Shown here: positions 22,201-34,570 of the stretch, piece after piece
Position numbering within the stretch: the stretch's first letter is position 1
Layout: each line of letters starts with the position of its first letter
Assembly: GCA_036852015.1 (NCBI GenBank)
Contig: JAANDG010000127.1
Location: 124,001 to 188,000 of the forward strand
Direction of reading: 5' to 3'
Length of the DNA stretch: 64,000 nt
DNA from: Pelodera strongyloides
Lineage: Eukaryota; Nematoda; Chromadorea; Rhabditida; Rhabditidae
Notes under the pieces: generated by a model
Seen by the model: the letters and a program-made list of their open reading frames with translations, nothing else
Database searches by the model: none
Told to the model about the DNA's origin: nothing
Program-made: the position numbers and the translations under genes

Positions 22201-24116
22201 CAAGACTGAGAAGGGAACCTACCAAGATCAGTCTAGCTTCCTTGTTCTAAACCTAAAACAAAGTTGGTCTATTACAGCCAACTGCGGCGAAACGTCCCCT
22301 CATGCCTGCTGGTTCGGATTCAGATTCTGACGTCGATTCATCGGACTTCTTTGGATTGTCAGCGAAGCAGGACGCTAAGGTTGGTAATATAACGTTAGCT
22401 ACGGTACCTTAACTACGGTACAAGCCTAAAATACGGTACCTTAAATGTTTTTTTTTACCTTCGGTAAGTTTATTTCGTGTTTCAGGCAAATTGTAAAAAA
22501 TATGTTATAGAAGAACGTATACCATTGTTTTTACCGTGAATGAATATTATAATAGCATCAATTGGTTACGGTCCGCCCAACAATAAGATGAAGTGAACAT
22601 AGTTGTATGGGGAACTTTTTATTTCATATCTATTTCAATATTTATGCATTAATCATTAATGCATTTTTAGAATCCTCGTTTGGACATCGCCCCCACGGAT
22701 ATACCCATTATGCCAGTTTATGGACTCGATGCGGTCGCCGGACCAAGCCAGCCAACTGAAGTAAGGTTTTGTCTTTCGTCTTTAAATTGTTGTGAATTGG
22801 CTCGATTCAGAAACTCATAATCTGTTTAGTCGTAGAGTATGAGTAGGGAGTTGTACCACGAGTGTCATCCCTTGAAAATAAGTTTATCCAAGACTGCCAA
22901 GATTTCTATGCATCAACGAATTCCGTTTTTGTCTGGGAAAAGCGCTCTAAGACTAACTCTTACGAAAATTATGGATCTGAATGCCATTTCGGCTTGGCGG
23001 CCTTGGCGCTATGCTCGATAACGAAACCATATTTCAGGAGGACGTCCACCCGTCACAGATGTACAATATGGCTAATGCCGAAGGATCCACGTCGGCTTAC
23101 GAAGGTGCTATTACGGATGCGGTGAGAGAATTATTTCTATGAAAATCGCATTTCCTAACTCTCAAAACTCGAAGAATTTATCTCACGAAGCATACGGACG
23201 AAATACCGTTGTCACACTCAATTTATCTGGGGAGCGTTACCATCTAACGCTGATTCAATACATCGTACCATCAAACACTTTTCTTTTAGGATGCCCATCG
23301 TCTCATCGTCCAACACGAGTCCAACTTTGGTGGGACAAGCCTCGGAGAAGCAGTCGGCAACATTGTGGATGTTTCTGTTAATGATGTATGCTACTTGCCT
23401 GTAACTTATATATGCTAGCAAAACAGTGGCGTGAAAAAGAAGTGAGCACCATTTGGTTAACCAGCACAACAGTAAGGAGTAAGGGCGAATTCGGGTTGCT
23501 GAATTTCCTGACGCCTTCCCTTTCCCGTTCGGGTTGGCCATCGGTAGTTCCTTCCCAATTAAGGCCTTATCGCTGCACGTCATCCCATATAGCTTACCTA
23601 CGAATTCTAGGCTTTGGGACCAGATGTCCACGCCCAACTACTTCGAAATTTGACATCGAAGTCGTTTGCGAAAAGTGCAATGGCTCCACTTCCAAAAGCC
23701 CAAAATGTCCGCGACCAGACAGCAAAGAGGAAACATCAGATCACGTATCTCGCACAAATGGTGAGTTGTCTTTGGAAACGGTGGGTTAAAGGGATGTGCT
23801 ACCGCGGTAGTACCTCAAAATCATGCTGCAGTATGACTTTGATGAACGTGTGCGCCAATATCACCAATCGGGGATCAATGCTTTGAGTTATCCTATGTCC
23901 TTTGGTAGTTTTCCTTTACTTGGTAGTCTACCATCCTATATATATGCGGTATATGTACTGTAGTGATATGTACCACATACAGTAATAAGTATTATGCAGT
24001 AATACGTTGTAATAAAACCATATACACAGGCTGTGGCTCGCGAGGAGGCTTTGCAAGAGCAATGGGCCGACAATCGACACAAAAAGAAGGCCGCCGCACA
24101 GAAGTACGGATTCTAA
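19221..24116 (+). CDS. PRCC: PRCC (proline-rich mitotic checkpoint control factor) homologue
   Basis: Twelve GT-AG exons join to 426 residues (human 491): 19221-19345, 19739-19806, 20644-20765, 21260-21409, 21629-21697, 21938-22075, 22278-22379, 22671-22760, 23038-23121, 23290-23385, 23611-23760, 24030-24116. The protein starts MLGLVDYGSDSDSN, as PRCC does with an acidic serine stretch. It has a Lys/Arg/Glu-rich coiled segment in exon 4, SLLSMLPAPKS and SSDFFGLSAK motifs, then the conserved C-terminus TAKRKHQITYLAQM and a final KYGF. In mammals PRCC is a nuclear splicing-associated protein that binds MAD2L2. It is less proline-rich than the mammalian protein. PRCC is convergent with cereblon (540 bp between stop codons). 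Confidence 0.93.
19840..20332. mobile_element. ATGGGGTTTCC palindromic element split by a nested insertion
   Basis: The left end ATGGGGTTTCCAAGTAT and the interior TGCAGGTTTCGTGCAGAAAT match the intact copy at 20,783-20,931. The right end ACTTGCAGACCCCCATTA is displaced about 285 bp by another palindrome at 20,033-20,318. It lies in PRCC intron 2. Confidence 0.7.
20033..20318. mobile_element. Palindromic AAAAACACGG element nested in the preceding one
   Basis: Terminal inverted repeats run from CACATAGGAAATGGAAAAC to GTTTTCCTGTG. The interior has at least four alternating copies of AAAACACGGA and its reverse complement, each close to ATGATC, so the strand could fold into a multi-arm hairpin. 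Confidence 0.65.
20783..20931. mobile_element. ATGGGGTTTCC palindromic element, intact copy
   Basis: A near-perfect palindrome of about 149 bp: ATGGGGTTTCCAAATATCC at the left and CATACTTGGAAACCCCAT at the right. It lies in PRCC intron 3. Other copies are at 19,840 and 52,489. Confidence 0.8.
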
Positions 24117-24241
24117 TTTACGGTTACACTCTATAATTTGTTTGTAAATTACCCTGCTGATCACCTATTTCTAAAGCTATTGTTGACGTCATAATTATTA
24201 TTTGTCACCGAATGGTCTCCACAAACTGTAGCTTCTGAGTC

Positions 24242-24247
24242 AATAAA
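24242..24247 (+). terminator. Poly(A) signal for PRCC
   Basis: AATAAA about 126 bases after the PRCC stop codon, in the short gap before the convergent cereblon stop. Confidence 0.7.
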
Positions 24248-24659
24248 TATTTATAAAAGTTCATATATACAAATATACATAGCGAAAGATCTACACATGT
24301 CTAGGACATAATCACTAATAACAAAACAACGGCACAATCCATCCACGTACAAAGCAAAATTATGAGCGAAAATAGCGAGTAACTGAATCCCTGGTTGATG
24401 TGAAAAACCCAAACGGTTTCTGACGAGTGGTACACGGGTGAAACGAAAACATTACTGGCAAACCCCGAATTACACAAAGAAATTAAAGTACGGTTAACAA
24501 AAATTCTGCACGAGTACGAGTGCCAAGTTCCTAGGGTATGGAGATAGAACCTAGAACGACACCGCAACACTTCTCTGTACTATCTAATTTGTTACATAGG
24601 TTCCGAAAGATCTTCAGATGGTGATTGTGTCAATCAACAAATATCTACAAGAAAAAACA

Positions 24660-27600
24660 CTATTCGCCCTCGCTCAATGATTCATCCGAGCTCGAAACAT
24701 CTTCATCGTTGGTACTCCTCGATACTGTAGATGGTTTAACCGCTTTCCTGGTTAAACCATAAAACTTGGATGGCAGGAAACGTTTTGACGTGAACTCCCA
24801 GCCGATATGGTGCAGACAGCGCTCGCACTCGATGATTTGCCATTTGTACCTGTAAAACGGAGGGTTTTGTAGCCCACAATCAGACCAGAAAGTACTAAAC
24901 TCTAACAACTCATATAACCTAAATCACATCAAGGAACGCCCTTGAAGTCACTCAAACGTGTAAAGTGAAAGGACTATGTGTTTGATCAGTACAACCGAGA
25001 ACCACGCTTTGATCGGAGTCTATTTGTACAAAGGCAACACTTAGGTGCTAATCTTATGTGGCAAACAATATCTATGCATGGAGTGAAAGTAAAATATGGC
25101 CTACCCGGAAAACCAGCTATACTCAGCAGAAGGTCGTCCACGAGTGACAAAATTTTGCAATGACATCAGTGTGATCATTTCGTGAACATAGCCACCTGAA
25201 GTATTAAAAATATAAGCCTCCATACTCCTTAACCATAAAGACTCAATCTCGATCTTACTTCACTGTCCTCACAAACACAACATAAAAGTCGCCACAAGAG
25301 AGACGACTATGGTACGTTTTACACAAATCAACAGTATTCTGCAATTAGTACAGTACCTAAGAACTCTTTCGTGTAATTTCTTACCATTGTTCACAAAATG
25401 TGAGCTTGTTCCTTCCGCATTCAAATTGCATATATCCAAAGAAGCACATAGCTCGGTGTTGCATTCAACACATGAAATACCACTCATCTGAAAATAATCA
25501 ACAAAACTGCAAAACATAGAAAATCGAACATAGCTTCGCAAAAATAGAAGCTATGAAAGCAGGAAGGCACGTATTTCCACATTTGATTCCAGTTTACCAT
25601 ATGAAAGCAAGTAGGCACCTACCTATTTCCACACGTGATTCCGGTTTACCAATGACCTATTCTAATCTATTCAGTGAGATTAACAATACATTACCTTCTT
25701 CAGTTTCCTGTGCAAATCGGAAATCCGTTTGTCCGTGCAGGATTCCCTCAACAGATTCACCTTGCTCGATATGTCCAAGGGAATATTGGCGGCCACAAAG
25801 AACGAGAATCGATTATGTCCCTAGATTGGTGACAAGAATAGTTAGCCCATTGATCACATAAATAAAGTCACCTAAAGCTGAACACAACAGCTAGGTTTGG
25901 TGGGCACATTCTCGCATATGTAGAGAAGGCCGGACCGTGGATTTCATGAACGGGACCCATGGATGATGTTTCAGACTTTATTTTCACTTTTCACTTCTAC
26001 GATGACACCTTCCAACTACGTTCAGGGTGTGAATAACGCGCACTTCAAAGTCCCGTTTTAGCTACAGAACTCGGCAGCATTAGACATGATCGAGTAGTTT
26101 CTTTATGAAAATAAAACAACCAAAATCTCACTTGTTCGAGTTCTGATTTCACTTTGGCTTCGGAAAACCAACAGTGCATCCATCGTTCCATCTCACAGCA
26201 CTTGCTTTCCTAAAATATGAAAACTGGCGGGGCTCAATATAAAAGCTGACCGTAACTAACAGTACACATGAACAACGGTAAATACACAGTACACGTCAAG
26301 GTCCCTCACTAAACAATTGAACCCAATTACATGAAATGGTAATTCGCGTTACATTAAATTAAGTAATATCAAATTTCAATAACGGTTGCACCGTTTAGTC
26401 CAAACTGATCACTGAGACTGAGTTTTAGGTCGTGTTCTCATTGCTTAAGCTCTTTCCAGTTCAATTATCTGCCCCTGCGTATCCAAACGAAAACAGACAC
26501 AATTCACTTTACTTACTGTTGAAGTCGCATCCATCACCCAACTTGGAATTCCACACATGTTAGACGCAACTCGCAGTTGCTAAAAAAAGAAAGTTAACAT
26601 AAACATAAATCATTCTCAATAAATATTGACTTGTCAATTCAAATCTATACTTTCTTTGTGCTTTGGAATTTGATGCTGATACAGAAGGCATAAGCAGAAA
26701 ATAAACATTATGGAAAATAAACACTAGAAAAACTCGTACCGTGTTCTTATTGCACTTCCGCAGATTAGTAGGCAGGAGTGCTTGGAGTATCGAAGTCAAT
26801 GAATACTCGTTTAACACTTCAACAGTGGCCGTTCTTGAGCTGAAATAATTATGATGAGGTATTCTAGCCCGACAAGGTGGCTCTAGTCCGCGCAAAATTA
26901 CACAAATATGTTATAGGAAAAAACTGACCCATCAGTTTGTGTGTGACGCTCCAACAAACGAAACCTCTGCTTGCCCACACCATGCACTTTGATTAAAGTG
27001 CCGTCGTCAGAAAATCGGTTTATCTGAAAAAATCCGTTGCTTCAAAATGTCAAGAAAGTTAATTAAAACAACTTGTTCAGCGGAAAAGATGGTATTCACC
27101 CCTTTGCCGAAATAACAGTGCCCAAAAACAGTAGCCCAGAATGAAGCACAACAACTTAAGTGATAGTGGGCCGGTTCACGAATTCAAAAACAAAACAAGC
27201 TGACACATTCGCTGTTCTAATTGTACAGTACTGCTCACACTAAGCATTTCCAGTTACACACTAACGCTCATAATAAGAGTGTTTGATACATTCCGGTTCA
27301 TATTCACCACGTGCAACATTGCGATATCCAAGATAATAATAAAAATCGTATTATTTCAGATAATAAAAACCAATATCCACCTGCATCAACGTCCCGTACA
27401 CATTATTGGGATCGTCATTTACAAAGGGCAACATTGCCAGGAATGTATGATTCTGCACCGCGAACAAGATTGTTGATCTATACGATGGCAGCTCTGTTTG
27501 TAGAGGGAGGTACTGATCTAAAATAAATAAATAAATGCTACACGACATAGAAGTCCAAAACATAATAAAAAAACTTCCATACATTCGAAATGCTCAGTCA

Positions 27601-29799
27601 TAAATAAGGTCATACTGTATAAAATGGAATGGCAAGGAAGAAAACTAGTGACCTGGCAAGAGGACCGCTTCCAGGCAGACAAAGGGTAATTCTACCCGCT
27701 TTCCTGGTTCAATACTCTCCGGAGAGGGTAGATCATCCGAGCCTGCACTGAACAGGTAGTTGTGTGCCGCCGGTACCTGGAATTCATATAGATCCTTATT
27801 ATACGTAAACATTCAAGAATTCAAGAAAATTCAAGAATAATTACAATCATGAGTAAACGAAAGTAATACTTATAAATACAGATTTGCGCAAACAAGTAGA
27901 GCAGCTTATCTGAGGCGGAGGCCGCGGCGGCCGCGTTAGACCAATTTGTGCATGTGTAATACACACAAACGGAAAGAGAACAACTACCGATCTATAGTAA
28001 TCAGTCTAGAAAGAAGCGCGTTTCCGAAACTACCGATCTCTTCGGAAACGCGCGTCGTTCTTCAAGTCTTCAACTGGCTATTTACCACGCAAATCTCACA
28101 TGCTCATCGTTTTTCCTAGCCACCATAGATAATAACAAATAACAACTACAGACAACAACCAATAGATCATCAAAGCCTACCTGGACGTCCAAGTCCTGCT
28201 GCGGTACATTTCCGTCCGCTTCCTCATCAGATGACGATTCTGAACACATTCTACGTAAAATTTCTACTTAAAGAAAATTGGGGCATATTGGAATCGAATT
28301 CAGCACATTTACATTACTGCGTTACCGCATTTCGTCAAAAGGAAACATGTCAAAGGACTGTCAGAAAGAGTCGTGTATTACTGTATTATTTATTTTCAAT
28401 AAATTATCCGCATTTTACTACATAGTGACCAATTTCTCAATCTGATGCTTATACATAAATAATGATAATCGTACAATAAACAACTAAATCTGAAGGTCTT
28501 CAAAGACTACAACTACAATGTCAAATGCCTAAAGGATGTCTATACGGGTCAAGACCAAAATGGCACAAATTAAATTATTAAATAGAACCAAGATCAGCCA
28601 AAATCCCAAAATCTGAATACTTACCGTTTGACGACTCATTCTCGTGTCTAACTTCAGCGGCCAGCAATCCACCATTCGCCAACAAACGGATGACACGGCG
28701 AACCTAAACACTATAGAAATATTCAGCACTATCTCTATATAACATCTGGAAGTCTAGGTCTAGGGCGTCGAAAAGCAGCCACTCCGACACTAATAATAAT
28801 CTTACATTAAATCCCAGTTCCAATTACTAACAGAAGTCTTATTGCTAGCCGATAACACACAAAACGAGAAACAATGCAACTTAAACCCAAGAGGGAATAC
28901 GATTAACCACACAACACCTAAGGCCAGTCTCACAAACGCGAACAACTAAATAGCACACAAAAATAAAGTTTAGACCTTTTACTTGTTAGTGAGACCGACC
29001 TCTGAGCAGGAGCACTAAAGGCGCTCACCAGGAAAGCGCAGAGCTGGCGCAGGCGAGCCACCACTTGAGCACGAAAACGAAAATTTCTCACCAAGGGAAG
29101 CGCCGCCCGTTCTCCCGGCGCAGCTTGGGCTTGGGGCAGGACATTATTGGGGTCGTTTAGATTCGCCTCTCTAAACCTCTAGATTGGTTGAACTCATAAA
29201 AAGTTGAGTGGTTCTCATAAAAATGCGAATCGCGAATGGATGCTCAAAGAAAATTTAAAAAGGAAATATAATAAACCAGTACCCCATTGGTTGTTCTCCA
29301 CCATTATTCTCCAATTCCACTCTCCATGGTTGATCTTCCATATCAGCAGCACCCTCGTCGCCAAGTTCTAGCTGAACGATTAATGCATAAATCTCAATGT
29401 TTCAGGGTTGCGAGGAGCACAGTGTACAACTGTGGCCGTATGCACGAACAGCGGGAGCCTCCCCGTTTCGGAAAAGTTGTCACTGCGCGTCTCTGATTCG
29501 TTGACTGGAAGGCCGGGAGCATATTCCCGGTGTTCGTGCCGTGCATACGGCCACTGAATTACTCAAGAAAGTGGAAACCCCTATACGCGGGCACAAATCA
29601 GTGTTTTTAATTTCCCATTATGGTATATATGCAAAGATTGCTAAGATGACACAAAAGGAGCATATACGGGGGAAAGTATCGTCCTTCAAATTCACTATCG
29701 GCATGTCACTTCCACAAACAAATAAATAAACATTACTTCCATAACATCTTCGGGAAATCCTTCTCCTTCTTCGTCTGACGAATTTTCCGGATCCATCAT
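24660..29799 (-). CDS. CRBN: Cereblon, substrate receptor of the CRL4 ubiquitin ligase
   Basis: Thirteen GT-AG exons join to 435 residues (human 442): 29737-29799, 28625-28703, 28181-28239, 27653-27776, 27381-27517, 26929-27023, 26740-26839, 26517-26579, 26134-26211, 25695-25820, 25385-25487, 25105-25195, 24660-24849. An acidic N-terminus leads into the LON-like domain (VPAAHNYLF, IKVHGVGKQRFRLLERHTQT), a helical DDB1-binding segment (ERWMHCWFSEAKVKSELEQ, FFVAANIPLDISSKVNLLRE), then the C-terminal CULT domain. CULT zinc ligands CVEC and CERC are present, and the aromatic cage is complete (SWFPGYKW and HIGWEF). Cereblon binds DDB1-CUL4 and recruits proteins with C-terminal cyclic imide degrons. 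The protein ends in an acidic serine tail. A TTTGCAG acceptor lies 14 bases before the first ATG. Confidence 0.96.
29430..29553. mobile_element. Palindromic GTGGCCGTATGCAC element in cereblon intron 1
   Basis: The ends GTGGCCGTATGCACGAAC and GTTCGTGCCGTGCATACGGC are inverted copies separated by about 85 bp. The ends resemble those at 7,535-7,674. Confidence 0.65.
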
Positions 29800-29842
29800 A
29801 AACAGCGGTGGATCTGCAAAGAAACTCATTAAAACATTTAAG

Positions 29843-30016
29843 GCGAAACAACGTCCGGTTTTTGAAACGCATCGAGTACGCCAGCATTCTTACGCAGCTA
29901 ATGCAAATGAACATAAATTAGAATAAAAAATTGAGCTAAATTCGAGTTACTTAGCATAAATACGTAGAAATTCAGTTGTCCACGATCCGTTTCAATAACC
30001 GGCCGCTATTTCGCTT
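29843..30016. mobile_element. TTAAAGCG-family inverted-repeat element, copy 2
   Basis: The left end TTAAGGCGAAACAACGTCCGG and right end CCGGCCGCTATTTCGCTTTG are inverted. The interior shares CCAGCATTCTTACGCAGC, AATTGAGCTAAAT and CAGTTGTCCACGATCCGTTT with copies at 17,523 and 37,166. It sits directly upstream of the cereblon start. Confidence 0.75.
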
Positions 30017-30074
30017 TGAAGAAGAAATTTTTTTTTGAAGTGGCGGTACCAAGGGCGAATTACCCTAGCCTTTA

Positions 30075-30341
30075 GGGCGCGTTCGGGTTGCTCTTTCCGA
30101 AAGGAAAACATGCAAATTTATCGTTCGGGTTGGATCTTTCCGAAAGGATTTAATGCTTTGCGAAAGCAAAAAATACAGAATGAATTTGCATGTTGAACAT
30201 GCAAATTTATGAATTAGAATGGTTAACATGCAAATTCATACGGTGTTTTTTGCGGTGCAAATTCAACAACTTTCGGAAAGATCCAACCCGAACGATAAAT
30301 TTGCATGTTTTCCTTTCGGAAAGAGCAACCCGAACGCGCCC
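30075..30341. mobile_element. PIF/Harbinger-like MITE with TTA target duplication
   Basis: Terminal inverted repeats of about 72 bp match perfectly, starting GGGCGCGTTCGGGTTGC. The element is flanked on both sides by TTA (30,072-30,074 and 30,342-30,344). A 3-bp TWA duplication and GGGC-type ends are typical of PIF/Harbinger elements. At 267 bp it has no transposase. Confidence 0.85.
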
Positions 30342-30755
30342 TTAGTGCTTAACGAACCATGTTATGAATGCTATGATTTAGAGTAAAGCGGAATAATTAC
30401 TTGAGAACATAGTTCCTAAACAAAAAGTCACACGCATTGCTTACCCCACATTCGAAGTTTATTGTCGATGGTCACTTATTTATGGACAATCTGAGCATGG
30501 GCATCTCGATGAACTGCTTATAACCAACGACAGTTGACAGAATATAAAAAATCAACCAACGACAGTTGACAGAATATAAAAAATCAGCTGTAAATAAATC
30601 ACGCCCACCCACCTGTATGAGAGAAATGCCGTCAGAAAGAAAGATATATCGCAATCCAGCAGACGGACGTAGTAAACAAAATAGAAATGAACGAATCTGC
30701 GAGAGTGCGGACAGCCAATCACCTTTCAAAAGGCAGCAACCTACAAACTACAATA

Positions 30756-31318
30756 GCCCGTATTCTCGGGCTGCACGGAACTTCAAAAATGGGAACATGT
30801 TCCGGGAAAATATCCGCGCGGAAATCTTCCGCTGCGGAACTGGTTCCGCTCTGGATGGGCGCCAGAATAGGAATCGAACGGAAAATGTTCCATGTAGTTT
30901 AACACTTTCATATTTTGAGTTTATACTATAATTTTTTATTGTTTTTATATATAATTTAACACATTTGTTCTTTGTTTAAAGAGTTATAGCAAATTTCTAG
31001 CATTTATGTGCTTAATTTTTCACTAACGAACTGTAAATTTATCGAAAATTATTCTTTAAAAATAAAAAAAGTGAAAGAAAAACAAATAACAAAAAATTAC
31101 AAAAGAAATACAGTAAAAATAAAGCAACGGAAAATTTCCGTCGTGATTTCCCACCCAAAAACCTCGGGGAAATTTTTGTATGGAAAAAATTTCCGTTTTG
31201 CCGAACGGAAATTTGCAGACTACAAACTACACGCTCCGTTTTTTCGAGAATACCACTCTTTTCGCGGAACGGAACGTGTTCCGCGACGGAAAATTTCCGT
31301 GCGCCCGAGAATACGGGC
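30756..31318. mobile_element. 563-bp inverted-repeat element with TA duplication
   Basis: The ends GCCCGTATTCTCGGGC and GCCCGAGAATACGGGC are flanked by TA on each side. Both arms carry repeats of the TTCCGCGGAA type. No coding capacity; probably a Tc1/mariner-type non-autonomous element. Confidence 0.75.
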
Positions 31319-31369
31319 TAATATATCATGTGAGAGACGCAGTGTAGGCAAGTTTTCTACAAATTTTCC

Positions 31370-34360
31370 AATATAAATACTTTATTCACACATAAAAACA
31401 TGCAAAATAAAGTGCTCGGAAGAGCAGGAAGACGAAAAGGTAGGTTTTTATACCCGAAGACAAACAGTAAGAAACAAAACACGAACAATGAGAGAATGTG
31501 AGATAATATTATGAGATCAAGCACCAATGTGAAGGTCTGCCTGGTCACTCAACTCAACGAGATCTAGCGCGTCAATTTTCGACTTGAACGATTCTATCGT
31601 TGAGCTGCGGACAGTCGCTTCGTCAAGGAGATTCCAAATTCTAGTGACTCGATGTTTAAAAAAAGATTGGGTTTGTAACGTAGAAACCCTTTCCTGTCGT
31701 ATATATAAAGAGTTACCATCTCTCCTCTGTCTACCACCTAAAATGAACATACTATCGAGCACTCGGTGTTTATGCAACCCAAAACCTCGGACAATCTTAA
31801 AACATTCAACGAGATCGTACACAATTCTCCTGTGTTGTAGAGATTTTAGACTGAACACTGTTAACCGTTCCTCTTTAGTGAAGTTATGATACATTTCATA
31901 ATCGATTTTATTGAGTGCAATTTTAGTGAAACGATTTTGCACTCGTTCTACCAAGAGGATTTCGTTTTTAGAATAAGGAGACCAAACAGTAGAAGCGTAT
32001 TCCAAGATTGGACGGACATAAGAAGCATAACTTTTAAGATAAACAGAGAGGTTTGGCTGAACAATGGATTTTAGGATACGATTTGCAGTTACCGTTGCAG
32101 ACCGGACTATTTTCTCAATATGCGAACTGAAACTTAAGTCCGATGAGACCATAATACCGAGATCGCGAATAATATTTGTTTTAGGGATGACAGAGCCATT
32201 GATTTCCAGAGGGAATTCCCACTGATCACCAAGTGCAAGGTGCTGGCATTTTGGCTCGGAAATCTTCATTTTCCAAGTGTTTGACCAATTCAGTAAATTT
32301 TCCAGCTCCTGACACATTTGATGATATGCAACAAGAGGGTCAGCCTTTTCCATCACACGTGAGAGCTTTACATCATCAGCGTACATCACGATGGAGCTTC
32401 CCCCCAAGCCGCACAAATCAATGTCGTTAATATAAATTAGGAAAAGAATTGGTCCAAGAATGCTGCCTTGTGGAACACCACTAGAACATGGGAGAGATTT
32501 TGAGACAGCATTCTTGTACCTCACCTGGAAAGTACGACCAGACAAATAAGACGAAGTCCACTCACACTCAAACTAGAGAAGAAATACCATACATACTAAG
32601 CTTATGCAACAAAAAACGACGATTAACAATATCGAAAGCCTTCGCAAAGTCAATATAAACACAATCCACTTGTTCTCCGTTTTCTTTAGCCTCAAACCAT
32701 TCGCTCATGCACGTTAAAAGTTGAGTTGTGGTGCTTCTTCCTTTGAGGAAGCCGAACTGGTTCGAGGAAAAGAGGTCTCGAGAAAACATGTAATCCATAA
32801 TAGAGGTCTTTAAGACATTTTCAAAAACCTTACAAATGGAAGAAGTTAAAGAAATAGGACGATAATATTCGATTTGAGTATGAGGTGGTTTTTTAGGCAA
32901 CGGAGCAACAAACGCGTGCTTCCATTCTTCAGGCAAGACAGAGAGGAGGAGAGACTTGTTGAAAAGCTTAGCTAAAATGGGGACTAGAACAATACGCAGA
33001 TTTTTTATAACAAACGAGGAAATACCGTCCGGCGTTTGCGAGTGCTTATTTGGCAGATCACGAATGGCAGAGTCAACCATCGATGCAGTAACCAAAAAAT
33101 TGCACTGCGCAGGGCCAGGATCGGGAAGAGAAAACGGGGGAATAGGAGTACCATCATCGGGCACATAAACAGAGTGAAAGAAATTTGCAAAGAGATTAGA
33201 AATCTTAGTAGGATCAGAGACGTGGACAGTGGAAGATCCGGCGGGGACAAAAAATGATTGAGAGACAGCTGAGGGGTTTTTGCTTTTCGAGTTTAAATAG
33301 GAAAAGAATTTTTTGGGATCATTCGCATTTACCGCTCGCCTCTCGATATTTGCCTCGTAACTTCTGCACATCTTACGATATTTTTTGTCGGCAACTGCAA
33401 AACACTCGTGTCCACCGGGCTGGTCTATGTTAGAAAAAGCCTTTTCCATACTTAACTTAGCCCAGCCTATGTGGTGAGGAAGTTTATTAGAGCAAGGCTT
33501 TTGAGGAATGAGAGAGATAGAGGATTTGATGCACGTAACAAGGAAAACGTAATCCTCTTGTATGGTTGAATTTCTCGTACAAAAGGAACGGAAATCAGTG
33601 TCAGCGATTTTACTACTAATAAAAATGAAATCGTCCGGGGTTAAGCGTTGAAAATTACCAGAAACTTGCTCGATAGTAGATTCCAGCACAAGGTCGAAGA
33701 CAAGGGAGAGGTGATCGCTCTGTGCAATGGGAGCCACAGTTTGAATGTTCTCCACAACGTCGAGACTGTCTGCAACAACAACATCAATAATTTTTAAAGT
33801 ATCTCGGAAAGTAGGCTGCTTATTCAAAAGAAACATATTGTTGCAAGAAAGAAAATCTCTGAACCTTTCAGCAGGCCTACCAGAAAACGAAAATTGATTA
33901 CAAAATTGAACATTAAAGTTTAGGTCACCAAGAATAACATTTGTATCACGATCTGTAAGATAAGTTTCTATACAATCCAAAATTTCATCTGTGTTATTTA
34001 TGGAAATATCAGGAGGTCGATAACAGAGTACTATGCGAATACTAATAGAAGCATGAATGTCTACAACACATAAATTACAATTGCTAACGAAACCAGAGAA
34101 AATTTCATTTGAAGAAAAACGCTTATCAATGAGGAGACAAATGCCGGCGCCTCTCACCTTACCACAATCTGTTTGTGGTCTGTCATTTCTGTAAATTACA
34201 TAATTTCCACATGGGTCTAGTAAAGAAGAACAAACATTCGAGTCGAGCCAAGTCTCACAGATAGCAATAACCGAGTATTCCACTCTGCGGGTCATGGTCT
34301 GTATTACGTAGCGTCTGTTCTGACTGCGAGACAAAATTGAATGGGCATTAAAAATGGGAG
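31370..34360 (-). pseudogene. CR1/Jockey-type LINE ORF2 (endonuclease plus reverse transcriptase), one frame break
   Basis: Minus-strand frames 32,568-34,334 and 31,517-32,545 are two parts of one protein of about 940 residues. The first part has an apurinic-type endonuclease (AICETWLDSN, NVILGDLNFN, AQSDHLSLVF) and reverse transcriptase motifs to YIDFAKAFDIVN. The second continues with SSGVPQGSILGPILFLIYIND and the catalytic YADDVKL. The break near 32,550-32,568 needs a single-base shift. The 3' end carries AATAAA near 31,380, followed by TATTTATATTGG. No ORF1 is visible; upstream sequence changes at about 34,360 into a GC-rich repeat, so the copy is probably 5'-truncated. Assignment to the CR1 or Jockey group is by motif style only. 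Confidence 0.88.
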
Positions 34361-34560
34361 GGTTCGAAACGTGGCCCGCGGCCGAGCGGCCTGCGGCCCG
34401 CGGCCCGCGGCCCGCGGCTTGCGGCCTGCGGCCTGTGGCTCGTCGTGCACTGTATCGCGGTCAGCATCGGCAGCGGTTGACTGTCGTACTGTATTTGACG
34501 TCAAGTTAACTTGACACATGCAATCTTTTTTCATTTGAAAACTAGTAAATGCTATACTTA
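34361..34560. repeat. GC-rich repeat with GGCCCGC tandem units
   Basis: A run of GCGGCCC/GCGGCCT units at 34,375-34,437 is followed by GTCGTGCACTG, AGCATCGGCAGCGGTTGACT and TTGACGTCAAGTTAACTTGAC. The same block appears in the opposite orientation at about 45,755-45,915, in both cases ending at CGTTTCGAACCCTCCC. Confidence 0.8.
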
Positions 34561-34570
34561 TTATTATCTT

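Noticed and set aside
27980..28065. Hairpin GCGCGTTTCCGAA with TTCGGAAACGCGC in a cereblon intron
   Set aside because: Short and isolated; no target duplication or second copy was seen, so it was not called an element.
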